From: Syntrophomonadaceae bacterium
Lineage (GTDB): Bacteria; Bacillota; Syntrophomonadia; Syntrophomonadales; Syntrophomonadaceae
DNA: 12,716 nt
Direction of reading: 5' to 3'
Assembly: GCA_028686565.1 (NCBI GenBank)
Contig: JAQUBU010000046.1
Location: forward strand, 1-12,716
Shown here one piece after another: positions 6,109-12,716 of this stretch. Under the pieces are notes generated by a model, which ran no database searches, was not told the DNA's origin, and worked only from the letters and a program-made list of their open reading frames with translations. The number at the start of each line of letters is the position of its first letter. The first letter of the stretch is position 1. The position numbers and the translations under genes were made by a program.

Positions 6109-6564
6109 TTACCAAACTTCCGGGAATGCGGTATTTGTATAAAGGGCTTCCATCCTGGCCTTGTGCTCTTGCTCCATCTCTGCAAGCTCAGAATATATTT
6201 TTTGTTTTCCCGGATCACGGGTAAAAGCAGCCAGTTGGGAGTAGGTTTTTATGGCCTCAGCTTCTTTTTTCATAGCCAGGGCGATAGCATCCAGCGGCTT
6301 CATTTTTGTCGATAGGCGCGGTAAATCAACGCTTTCAGAAACCTTGAAATCCTGGGCTCCGTTAAAGTTGAAATCATAAATCTCTTTGCTTTTTATCTCT
6401 TCCAGCTGTTTTTTATGTTCATATTCCTCATTAGCGAAATCTGCGAAAAGCTGTTTAACCGCAGGATCATTAATTCTACCTGCCACATCACGGTAAAACT
6501 CGCTGGCTTCTGCTTCTGCTTCAATAGCCCGGTTCATTATTCCGTTGAACTCCCTGTCATTCAT
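6109..6564 (-). CDS. Rubrerythrin-like ferritin-fold diiron protein
   Basis: 151 aa from the ATG at 6564. An upstream in-frame ATG at 6585 is rejected because the ribosome site AAAGGAG lies after it, 7 nt before the chosen start. The protein is a four-helix ferritin-like domain with the two pairs of metal-ligand motifs in order: EAEASEFYRDVAG (ExxxFY), FANEEYEHKKQLE (EExxH), MKKEAEAIKTYSQL, and ELAEMEQEHKARME (ExxH). There is no C-terminal rubredoxin domain, as in the short COG1633-type proteins. Members bind a non-heme diiron centre and act in peroxide reduction or iron handling in the cytoplasm of anaerobes. It faces prxU tail to tail, so the two are not co-transcribed, but both fit oxidative-stress defence. 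The electron donor would have to be a separate rubredoxin or similar protein. Confidence 0.9.
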   Translation of the reverse strand: MNDREFNGIMNRAIEAEAEASEFYRDVAGRINDPAVKQLFADFANEEYEHKKQLEEIKSKEIYDFNFNGAQDFKVSESVDLPRLSTKMKPLDAIALAMKKEAEAIKTYSQLAAFTRDPGKQKIYSELAEMEQEHKARMEALYTNTAFPEVW

Positions 6565-6716
6565 TAATTCAACTCCTTTACTCAAAAAACACTAAAGCAG
6601 CGTTTTTTTCTTTTGTATTATTATTTACCCCAAAAGCTGTAATTATATATAGTAAAAAATTGAATATGAACAAAGCTTGCTTCGAGAAATGATTATCTAA
6701 ACTACATTCTGCATTG

Positions 6717-6746
6717 TTGCTTGGAGATAGGGGTTTTGCATATACT
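6717..6746 (+). promoter_or_regulatory. Predicted sigma-A promoter of the second Uma2 gene
   Basis: TTGCTT (6717-6722), an 18-bp spacer and TATACT (6741-6746) lie 50 nt before the start codon at 6796. The -10 element is good and the -35 moderate. Confidence 0.45.
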
Positions 6747-6795
6747 GTAAATAGCGTAATCGGAAATCTGCTGGATTGCAAAGGAGGTCTGTGTA

Positions 6796-7377
6796 ATGGC
6801 TATGTCCTCAAATAAGCCGGGTGTTAAGTACAGCTATAGCGATTATCTGATATGGCCGGACGAAGAAAGATGGGAACTAATAGAGGGGGTGCCTTACAGT
6901 ATGGCCCCGTCTCCGTCGGTGGAGCATCAGATTATTTCCGGAGAAATTTTTAGACAGTTGGCTAATTACCTTATTGATAAAGATTGTAAAGTTTTTAACG
7001 CACCTTTCGATGTAAAACTGCCCGAAAACGATGAAAAGGACGAGGATATACAAACGGTCGTGCAGCCTGATATACTCGTGATCTGCGATAAATCCAATCT
7101 GGACAAACGCGGCTACCGGGGAGCGCCGGCTCTGGTCGTGGAAATACTATCACAATCGACAAGCAAAAAAGACCTCAACGAAAAATATAATCTGTATGAA
7201 CGAAGCGGGGTGAAAGAGTACTGGGTGGTCTTTCCTCTCGATCAAGTGCTCGACGTTTATCTGCTCGATGAGAATGGTAAATACCAGAAGGCAGGTACTT
7301 ACGCAAATGATGCCCGGGTCAGGCCAAGCATCCTGGAGGATCTGGAGATAGATTTAAGCCTGGTATTTCGGAGATAA
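6796..7377 (+). CDS. Uma2-family (DUF820) PD-(D/E)XK endonuclease
   Basis: 193 aa, a full stand-alone Uma2 domain without the Phd-like extension of the gene at 2382. Family marks are WELIEGVPYSMAPSP (26-40), VVQPDILVICD (88-98, likely metal ligand D92), GAPALVVEILSQST (109-122, E116), the helix lysine K130, and GVKEYWVV (138-145). AAAGGAGG (6780-6787) is 8 nt before the ATG. In the Uma2 core it shares with the gene at 2382 the blocks VQPD, VICD, LVVE and EYWVV, but they are clearly diverged and not recent duplicates. It is monocistronic and diverges from the rubrerythrin gene. Uma2 proteins are thought to act on DNA, but their biological job is not settled. No repeat copy flanks this gene. 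Confidence 0.9.
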   Translation: MAMSSNKPGVKYSYSDYLIWPDEERWELIEGVPYSMAPSPSVEHQIISGEIFRQLANYLIDKDCKVFNAPFDVKLPENDEKDEDIQTVVQPDILVICDKSNLDKRGYRGAPALVVEILSQSTSKKDLNEKYNLYERSGVKEYWVVFPLDQVLDVYLLDENGKYQKAGTYANDARVRPSILEDLEIDLSLVFRR

Positions 7378-7424
7378 CGACCAGGGAGACTTGTGTTGAT
7401 TCCATGACCGGCGCCGGGGCTTGC

Positions 7425-7640
7425 TTAAGAATTAAACCGATAACCGCTGCCCCATAATGTCTCTATGTATCTGGGAGCAGCCGGATCTTTCTCAATCTTC
7501 TTGCTAAATCCCCTGATTGAGGCGTACACAAGGTGCGTCGATTGAACGGGATTATTGAATAACGCAGCTATTCGCTTTTTTTTGATGGTCTGTTTGCCCG
7601 TCATACGGGCATTCTTCCTCTTCTGCATGTCTCGCAACAA
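7425..7640 (-). pseudogene. C-terminal stump of an OmpR-type response regulator
   Basis: The last 40 or so residues read HLVYASIRGFSKKIEKDPAA and then PRYIETLWGSGYRFNS, which match the end of the OmpR/PhoB winged helix (VDVHIRRLRKKIE.DP..PRYI.TVRGVGYRF). The upstream 30 residues are basic and low in complexity (KRKNARMTGKQTIKKKR) and match no receiver or linker. No receiver domain or ribosome site precedes it. The conserved VDVHIR.LR recognition region is altered (VYASIRGFS). I infer a decayed gene tail that still has an open frame. A small DNA-binding protein cannot be excluded, but half of the winged helix is missing. Confidence 0.65.
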
Positions 7641-7738
7641 AATCCAGTGTAATATAATAAATTTAGCGCCATAAATATTATAAAGATCGATAATTGCTTT
7701 TCGAAAAAGAAAGCTTTTTAACGAAAGGAGTCATTATT

Positions 7739-8266
7739 ATGGCACATTGGTTGTTATGCCAATCCTGCAAGCAGTGGAGCAAATCCGCTACTCCCTTGTC
7801 AAATGACAAATTTTGCCCCTTATGTAACAATCGCTTTGCTACCGTAAAATCATACACTAGTTCAATTCCTGATATAATCAGCTCAGAAAATACGCAAGAG
7901 CCACAAAAAGATTTCCCAATTCCTGAAGCAGATAAAACAAAGCAAGCAGAAATAAAAGAATCACTTGAGGCGCTCCAGGAAACCGAAACCCCGGTGATAA
8001 CTGAAGCAGTAGAAATATCCGAAACACCGGCAGCAGTTGAAGCTGAAACGGAAGATAAACCCGAAGCAGCAGAAAGAACTCTTAATCAGCCCGAAGCAGC
8101 AGAGGTAAGCGAAACGCCAGAAGATCCCGCAATACAAGAACCAGCAGAGGAACCCGAAGCAATTCAAATAACCGAAGCACAAGAGAAACCGAATATAACC
8201 GCACCGCCGGAGAAGCAGAAAAATACACTCCTCCAAAAGAAAAACCGGTCAAGAAACTTTAGATAA
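7739..8266 (+). CDS. Small zinc-ribbon protein with Glu/Pro-rich tail
   Basis: 175 aa from the ATG at 7739, preceded by GAAAGGAG (7723-7730) at 8 nt spacing. Residues 1-35 hold a zinc ribbon with two CxxC knuckles (C7/C10 and C26/C29, 15 residues between). The rest, about residues 50-160, is a disordered-looking acidic segment rich in Glu, Pro, Ala and Thr with repeated PEAAE units (8058-8077 and 8088-8107 are near-duplicates at DNA level), ending in a short basic tail KKNRSRNFR. The last 15 codons may be frameshifted: an adjacent frame reads AEKYTPPKEKPVKKL before TAG, which suits the composition better. No transmembrane segment is seen. I do not recognise a named family. Repeat copy C follows 20 bp after the stop. 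The gene is likely real given the ribosome site and zinc ribbon; its function is unknown. Confidence 0.75.
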   Translation: MAHWLLCQSCKQWSKSATPLSNDKFCPLCNNRFATVKSYTSSIPDIISSENTQEPQKDFPIPEADKTKQAEIKESLEALQETETPVITEAVEISETPAAVEAETEDKPEAAERTLNQPEAAEVSETPEDPAIQEPAEEPEAIQITEAQEKPNITAPPEKQKNTLLQKKNRSRNFR

Positions 8267-8285
8267 TTTGATCACTTGATTTAAA

Positions 8286-8423
8286 TTTAAGCATCGGAAG
8301 AAACTGCGGAGCAGTTTCTTGCGCACCGCTGCAACGAGGCGGCGGGTTCTAATCCCCCGCCTGCTCTGTTAATAGGAACCCGACCGTTTAAAGAAACAGG
8401 GACATCTTTTCGCCTCGTTATAT
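8286..8423 (+). repeat. Structured dispersed repeat, copy C (138 bp, full length)
   Basis: The best-preserved copy. It starts TTTAAGCATC and has a 10-bp hairpin (8298-8307 with 8311-8320, loop GGA). A 9-bp long-range stem joins AACGAGGCG (8333-8341) to CGCCTCGTT (8411-8419), enclosing a 6-bp hairpin GGCGGG/CCCGCC. The same long-range stem in copy A is AAGGAGGCG with CGCCTCCTT, so both members of one pair have changed together and the spacing is identical. It lies 3' of the zinc-ribbon gene in the same direction as copy B lies 3' of uma2. All copies start with TTTAA. The ends are not inverted repeats and no target duplication is evident. Confidence 0.88.
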
Positions 8424-8737
8424 GAACTCAACCAGCCGTACTGTAATAAATAAGATAAGACAGGAAATCTGCCCTGTTGAATATGATTGAAAACACAGCT
8501 CCATTATCTTAAGTGCCTGGGGATTTACTTCCCCATGCTTTCCGCGACAAAATATCCATAACAGCTTCAATTCATATGTGTTATACAATTTGGTATAGGG
8601 GCTGATCTATGGCTGGTCATTATTGATGATACATGCTCAGCAATAATGATTTCAGCCATCCAAAGAACCATCCCCCTGTTTATTCTTGGTTTCTAGTTCT
8701 CTGCTTGCTTATTTTCCGCTATCTTCATCACAGAAGA
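8424..8737. other. Intergenic region with no gene seen; contains one long imperfect inverted repeat
   Basis: Between copy C and the MutS-like gene I find no frame with a start, ribosome site and recognisable product. The only structure is an inverted repeat at 8609-8659: ATGGCTG (8609-8615) with CAGCCAT (8653-8659), and CATTATTG (8618-8625) with CAATAATG (8641-8648), separated by small internal loops. It has no U-run, so it is a poor terminator. A small GGGGA/TCCCC hairpin lies at about 8519-8535. Confidence 0.5.
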
Positions 8738-10555
8738 CTAATCCAGTATATCTATGCCCACCATTTTCATTAAATATCTGGCGTTGCTGCTTTTACATGG
8801 CCCTGATCGCAACCGGTAATCAAACCTTATTTCATTCTGGACATAGGTCTCAATAAAATGATAATTCTTTATCCTGCCGCTTTTGTCATTCTCAAAATCA
8901 CACAGTTCATAATCATGAGTAGATACCAGACCAATAATCCAGCTTCTGTTCAAATTCATGAGTACATTCCGGGCACCAGCTACCCTGTCCAGAGAATTGG
9001 TTCCCCTGAATACTTCATCGATTAAAAATATCATGGGGATCTGCTTCCTGGAAAAATCAACAATCATTTTTATCCTTAACAGCTCGGCATAAAACGTAGA
9101 TATTCCGTGGTTTAAATCATCCCGGATTCTCATGGAGGTGAATATCTCCATAAACGAGCAGCGAAATTCCTGTGCACATACCGGTCCCCCCGCATATGCC
9201 AGGACCAGATTTACCCCAATAGTTCTTAACAAAGTTGTTTTTCCCGACATATTTGAACCCGTAACAATACATATCTGATTTTCGATAGCCAGGTGGTTGG
9301 CAACCCGGTCCCGGGCATTGATCAGCGGGTGTCCCAAATCCCCAGCCGTCAAAAGCAGCTTGCCTTCATCAAATTCCGGATAACACCACCGGGGGTTTAG
9401 CTGAGCGATTAAAGCCATAGTCGACAGACACTCAAACCTCCCCAGATTATAGACCCAATTTCTTAATGAAGAACCCGCCCGGTCCTGCCATTTCTCCAGG
9501 GCAAACAAGCAATGGAATTCCCATAAGAACACATTGTTAATAAAAAAATAAACGATGGGATTATATTTAAATCCAATTGCCCCGACAATCTTATCCAGAC
9601 TTTTGATTAATTGCGATGCCGGCTCCTTTTTTTCAAATAGACATGCTTGCAATTCCAATAAATAAGCATCAGCGAATTCTTCCTTTTCCAAAATTGCAAA
9701 TATGCCCTGATATACTGAAACCCTGGTTTTATAACCATAGACCGTAGCCAGAATATTATTGACTTTCTGGCTGCCCCATATATTGATCATTAGTTGAATT
9801 GCAAATAATATTAAAGATAAATATGTGAACAGCAGACCGTTTAAATACCAGCCCGCCAGTGATAGCAGCGTTGCAGCCGGAAGCAAATAAAAAAAATATT
9901 TGACCCATTCCTTATTGAAAAATCTCGCAGTGCTTTCTGCATAGGCAAAAAGACTTTCCGGATTTTTCGTAAAATCCTTATTCTCCATCCCTGCACATTG
10001 CAAAACCTGGCAAAACTCCAGCTTTAAGGCCAGTTCTTTGATCGCGTTCTGCCTTTTGCCAATACTCTCCATATCCTTTTGAGGATTTTCCAGTAAATTA
10101 CGGGTAAACTCCCTGCCGTGATAGGTATTGGCAGTATTTATCCATTGAAACAAGGAGGCCGGCCCGAAAATATCCAGATCGCCGGTATATCTGTGATCGG
10201 CATCTATAAATTCCGACCCGTCATCCTTAAAACTGTTCCAATCCCCTTCGATGCGCTGGATACATTGATGATTTATTTCAGCCATATTGCGATAATAATT
10301 GACCTGCTTAATTACTTTCTCATGCTTGACTATCAGGATTAGAAATAATATCAGCGAAATGCCTAAAATAATCGCCCCGGCTTTATTGCCAATATAAATA
10401 AATGCCAATATCGTCAACAAAGCAGCCGTACAGAAGAAAAAGAACCGGATGGAGCTTAAGCGGTCAGAATCTTTCTCCAGCTTGTCTTTTTCAGCCGAGA
10501 ACAACTGCCGTCGCTCAACGAACCTTTTCACAGAATCATTCATCGTGTTACCCAT
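8738..10555 (-). CDS. Membrane-anchored MutS-family ATPase
   Basis: 605 aa. The C-terminal 200 residues form a MutS domain V ATPase: Walker A GSNMSGKTT (433-441), ISTFYAEL (485-492), Walker B MIFLIDEVFRGTN (508-520) and the H-loop STHD (545-548). Residues 127-160 (LDIFGPASLFQWINTANTYHG) begin the MutS core/lever region. There is no mismatch-recognition domain I. Instead, two hydrophobic helices lie at about 36-56 and 59-77, and a second pair at about 220-260, which points to a membrane protein. Short, membrane-linked MutS relatives of about 600 aa occur in Clostridia and Bacteroidetes and are not part of canonical mismatch repair. The start may be ATG 10555 or the ATG at 10543 (M5); AAGGA upstream favours the latter slightly. 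It is monocistronic, and its partner and substrate are unknown. Confidence 0.9.
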   Translation of the reverse strand: MGNTMNDSVKRFVERRQLFSAEKDKLEKDSDRLSSIRFFFFCTAALLTILAFIYIGNKAGAIILGISLILFLILIVKHEKVIKQVNYYRNMAEINHQCIQRIEGDWNSFKDDGSEFIDADHRYTGDLDIFGPASLFQWINTANTYHGREFTRNLLENPQKDMESIGKRQNAIKELALKLEFCQVLQCAGMENKDFTKNPESLFAYAESTARFFNKEWVKYFFYLLPAATLLSLAGWYLNGLLFTYLSLILFAIQLMINIWGSQKVNNILATVYGYKTRVSVYQGIFAILEKEEFADAYLLELQACLFEKKEPASQLIKSLDKIVGAIGFKYNPIVYFFINNVFLWEFHCLFALEKWQDRAGSSLRNWVYNLGRFECLSTMALIAQLNPRWCYPEFDEGKLLLTAGDLGHPLINARDRVANHLAIENQICIVTGSNMSGKTTLLRTIGVNLVLAYAGGPVCAQEFRCSFMEIFTSMRIRDDLNHGISTFYAELLRIKMIVDFSRKQIPMIFLIDEVFRGTNSLDRVAGARNVLMNLNRSWIIGLVSTHDYELCDFENDKSGRIKNYHFIETYVQNEIRFDYRLRSGPCKSSNARYLMKMVGIDILD

Positions 10556-10775
10556 CCTTCATTAATAACCGGGAAACTGCCGTTATATAAATTCAGTTGC
10601 AAATATTAGTTTCGCTCCAGTTTTGCCATATTAGGCTCCAACTTGTAAGCATGCTCTCATTTTCTGCTTTCTCTAAATGGAGCACAATTCCAAGCCAAGC
10701 TGATTTTACCATAATCTGTGTGGTGTTTCCACTTTGCCTCCCGTTCCAATGGTTTCCTTCTTTACTTATTTAATG
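10556..10775. other. Intergenic stretch, nothing recognised
   Basis: Upstream of the MutS-like gene. I see no repeat copy, no convincing promoter and no gene here. A 31-codon minus-strand frame (about 10655-10750) lacks a start and is not recognisable. Confidence 0.4.
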
Positions 10776-11225
10776 TTAATTATCATAATATCCAAGCAGC
10801 AAAATGTGCGTCCTTCTGTTTCCCCTGGATGAGACAACCTTGGATTGACTCGCCTCGGATTTTCTGAGCATGTTTTGGGTTTTGTTTTGAATGGCTCTGG
10901 TTATGAGATCATGGATATCCACCGCTCTCAGGGTGAAAAACAGGACAGGGTCTTCATCCAGCCTGGCTCCGATTCCATACAGGACGGCGTCTACATGTTT
11001 GCACATCAGCGCCCAATACGGGCACGAACAGTTAAAGCTTATTTCTTTGGGTGATACTCCAAAGCGACTACAGGCATAATTGCCGCTGGATGTTCAAGCA
11101 TGGAATTTCTCTTGCCATGCTTGAACATCCGGCGGCAAGCCCGGGGAAGGATATTGCCACTCCAGTGCGTTTCTGCCGTCAGGCTCAATTATGGCAATAA
11201 AATCCCGTTCAATATTTTCGTTCAT
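10776..11225 (-). pseudogene. Broken SWIM zinc-finger protein gene with in-frame TGA
   Basis: One minus-strand frame of 150 codons runs from an ATG at 11225 (GAGAGG about 10 nt upstream) to a stop at 10776-10778, interrupted by one TGA at 11094-11096. After the TGA the frame reads VSPKEISFNCSCPYWALMCK, a complete SWIM motif (CxC..CxH), then HVDAVLYGIGARLDEDP and LFFTLRAVD, which match the conserved region of SWIM zinc-finger proteins that often accompany SNF2 helicases. The segment before the TGA (43 aa, starting MNENIERDFI) is not a SWIM N-terminus, and the usual 200 or more N-terminal residues are absent. The TGA lies in the 3' arm of a 24-bp palindrome (11080-11138). I read this as a deletion fusion that is now non-functional. 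Recoding to selenocysteine is unlikely because no conserved cysteine is expected there. Confidence 0.7.
11080..11138. repeat. 24-bp near-perfect palindrome inside the SWIM pseudogene
   Basis: The arms 11080-11103 and 11115-11138 are reverse complements with one mismatch in 24 positions (core GATGTTCAAGCATGG), around an 11-nt spacer. A perfect 15-bp core is present. There is no U-run on either side, so terminator function is doubtful. Both arms are translated in the broken frame, and one carries its stop codon. Confidence 0.9.
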
Positions 11226-11313
11226 TAGCAGATATTCCTCTCTTTGTGTTTGAATAAAGTGTGAATGTGGAGTGCTTACCGCAACAGGTACGTACAGTGA
11301 TATGTTTTGGCCC

Positions 11314-12255
11314 TTAGTCTATCTTATTTAAAAGCATCTTTTCATATATTCTTTGCTTGCTTATGTTGCCGATCTTTGCATAATAAGCAATTATCCGCCG
11401 CAGCAGTTCCAGATAGGCTAATTCATAATATTGCTGATTGTCCAAGGCCCATGAATAGTAATTATTCTGCAAGAGCATTCCCTGATAAAGTTTCGCCGCA
11501 TTTTCGGCCAATTCAATGTTTTCATCCTCTATATGGTAACAGCTCTGCAGTCTGTGCTCAAAAGCAACCATATCGCACTCAACTTCTTCCAGAAGAACGC
11601 GCATTTTGCCCCTTGTGGATTCAATGGGCAGCAGTAATCCATATTTCTTTTCCTGCTTCTTGAGGTAATAATAGGCCAGGTACAGGTTGGCGACACTTTT
11701 CTCACCGTCCAACTCAGGCCAGAGAGCTTCCGCAATCTTTTCCTTATTTACAAATCGTCCTTTTTCACACAACAGATAAGCTATCAATTCCTCCGCCTTT
11801 TTGGTTCTCCAGCCCACATTGATTTCCTGCCCGTCAACCAGCACCGACAAACGCCCGAAACAGTTTATAGTGATTCTTTTTGCGCTGCTGGTTTGCCCAA
11901 TTAGCGGTTTGATTCGTTCCAGGGTTTTCGCAAGCCTCTCTTTCTTAACCGGTTTAATTACATAGTCCAGAGCATTCAGTTCAAAGGCCTGGACGGCATA
12001 GTGGTTGTAGGCAGTTACAAAAACAATGTTCACAGCCGGATGGCTGGCGAGAATTCTGTTAAAGGCTTTGATGCCATCCAATTCGGGCATTTCAATGTCC
12101 AAAAAAATTATTTCCGGATTTATAGCTTCCATAGCCGCCAATGCCTCGAAGACATCCTCGAACATGCCGGCTATTTCTATCCCGCCGATTTCCTCAAAAA
12201 CCATTTTCAAACCCTGCAGGGCGTAATACTCATCATCTATAAGTACGGCTTTCAT
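11314..12255 (-). CDS. Response regulator with REC domain and SARP/BTAD-like output
   Basis: 313 aa. Residues 1-118 are a receiver domain with the acidic pocket D7/D8, phospho-acceptor D53 (FLDIEMPELDG), T81 and K101 (in YVIKPVKKERL). Residues about 127-225 form a winged helix of the SARP type: RITINCFGRLSVLVDGQEI, WRTKKAEELIAYLLCEKGRF and KIAEALWP are the usual marks. Residues about 228-310 are helical and fit the bacterial transcriptional activator (BTAD) domain. The start ATG has AAGGGAG 7 nt upstream, within the kinase gene, and overlaps the kinase 3' end by 23 bp, so the two are translationally coupled. The output genes are not known. Receiver-plus-SARP proteins with LytS-type kinases recur in Clostridia. 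Confidence 0.93.
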   Translation of the reverse strand: MKAVLIDDEYYALQGLKMVFEEIGGIEIAGMFEDVFEALAAMEAINPEIIFLDIEMPELDGIKAFNRILASHPAVNIVFVTAYNHYAVQAFELNALDYVIKPVKKERLAKTLERIKPLIGQTSSAKRITINCFGRLSVLVDGQEINVGWRTKKAEELIAYLLCEKGRFVNKEKIAEALWPELDGEKSVANLYLAYYYLKKQEKKYGLLLPIESTRGKMRVLLEEVECDMVAFEHRLQSCYHIEDENIELAENAAKLYQGMLLQNNYYSWALDNQQYYELAYLELLRRIIAYYAKIGNISKQRIYEKMLLNKID

Positions 12256-12716
12256 TGCTTTCTCCCTTCTCCCGGGGAATTACCATGGTCACGGTTGTAC
12301 CTTCTCCCGGTATGCTCTTGATATCCAGACCGGTTCCATACATCTCCAGGAGTCGTCGATTGATGTTGGCAATTCCCACCCCTGTTCCATATTCCCACTT
12401 TCCAGCCATGATTTTATCAAGCTGTTCCCCGGTCATACCCGCTCCATTATCTTCAACCTGGATAACAAACCGTTCCTTTTCATTTTTCACCCGCAGAACT
12501 ATGGTGCCACCCTGCACGCTTTTCCTCAAACCATGCCGGATTGCATTCTCCACCAGGGGCTGCAGGATGAGCGGTGGTAAACGCAAATCACCGGTATCCT
12601 CCAATTCATATTCCACCCTCAGCTTGTCCCTGAACCGTGCCTTTTCTATACTGACATAAGCCTGAATAAATTCAAGTTCATCTTCAAAAGGGATATACCG
12701 GGAAAGGTTGTTAAAT
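12233..12716 (-). CDS. LytS/YpdA-type sensor histidine kinase, C-terminal part (cut by window edge)
   Basis: Open on the minus strand to the edge. The visible 161 residues start in the His_kinase (PF06580) domain: FNNLSRYIPFEDELEFIQAY, then VSIEKARFRDKLRVEYELED. The HATPase_c domain follows, with the N box LPPLILQPLVENAIRHG, G1 VEDNGAGM, G2 GTGVGIANINRR and the end EGTTVTMVIP. The phosphorylated histidine and all sensor and membrane parts are beyond the window. An internal GTG at 12616 is not the true start because the domain continues upstream. Its stop overlaps the response regulator start by 23 bp, so the two are partners. Confidence 0.93.
   Translation of the reverse strand, partial: FNNLSRYIPFEDELEFIQAYVSIEKARFRDKLRVEYELEDTGDLRLPPLILQPLVENAIRHGLRKSVQGGTIVLRVKNEKERFVIQVEDNGAGMTGEQLDKIMAGKWEYGTGVGIANINRRLLEMYGTGLDIKSIPGEGTTVTMVIPREKGESNESRTYR

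Noticed and set aside
7410..7420. Short GC palindrome CCGGCGCCGG after the second Uma2 gene as a terminator.
   Set aside because: It has no usable loop and no U-run follows.
8341..8360. GGCGGGTTCTAATCCCCCGCC-like arm in copy C resembling a tRNA T-arm.
   Set aside because: No acceptor, D-arm or anticodon arm can be found around it, the T-loop purine is a T, and copy A lacks the arm.
11094..11096. In-frame TGA in the SWIM gene as a second selenocysteine codon.
   Set aside because: It is not at a conserved cysteine or redox motif, the gene is otherwise truncated, and the TGA is part of a palindrome arm that explains it as a mutation.

Overview
The window looks like a piece of the chromosome of an anaerobic, low-to-mid GC Firmicute of the class Clostridia. 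A syntroph or acetogen of the Syntrophomonas type is my best guess from gene content alone. The reasons are strong AGGAGG-type ribosome sites, a peroxiredoxin with selenocysteine at its active site, a rubredoxin-less rubrerythrin, an FmdE-like domain fused to TrmO, and a LytS-type kinase with a SARP-type response regulator. No species marker such as rRNA is present.

Layout. 1-2070: a LysR regulator (+) converges on metF (-). Upstream of metF, overlapping it by an ATGA, lies the frameshifted C-terminal stump of a cobalamin-independent methionine synthase (metE). 2190-3290: a good sigma-A-type promoter leads into a gene for a Phd/YefM-like domain fused to a Uma2 (DUF820) PD-(D/E)XK nuclease. 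This gene is bracketed by two inverted copies (A and B) of a structured repeat. 3295-4800: a two-gene operon (-) encodes a MinD/ParA-fold protein whose catalytic residues are all substituted, followed by a TrmO-FmdE-like fusion. 5043-5759: the selenoprotein peroxiredoxin PrxU, with UGA exactly at the peroxidatic cysteine and a SECIS-like hairpin just after it. 5920-7640: an orphan gene tail, a ferritin-like rubrerythrin (-), a second Uma2 protein (+), and a stump of an OmpR-type regulator. 7739-8423: a small zinc-ribbon protein with a Glu/Pro-rich tail, followed by full-length repeat copy C. 8738-10555: a membrane-anchored MutS-family ATPase (-). 10776-11225: a broken SWIM zinc-finger gene holding a 24-bp palindrome. 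11314-12716: a response regulator with a SARP-like output, and its LytS-type histidine kinase (-), which runs off the right edge.

How it works together. PrxU and the rubrerythrin are plausible parts of one peroxide defence, although they converge and are not an operon. The HK/RR pair is a clear two-component system. The rest is a loosely linked accessory region: two Uma2 genes, dispersed 138-bp repeats and at least four decaying gene pieces (metE, SWIM, OmpR-type regulator, orphan tail) point to repeated insertion and deletion.

The strongest novelty candidate is the 138-bp repeat. Copies A and C have the same length, and a 9-bp stem joining sites 70 nt apart carries a compensatory G-to-C/C-to-G exchange. 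That is what a selected fold, as RNA or single-stranded DNA, would produce.
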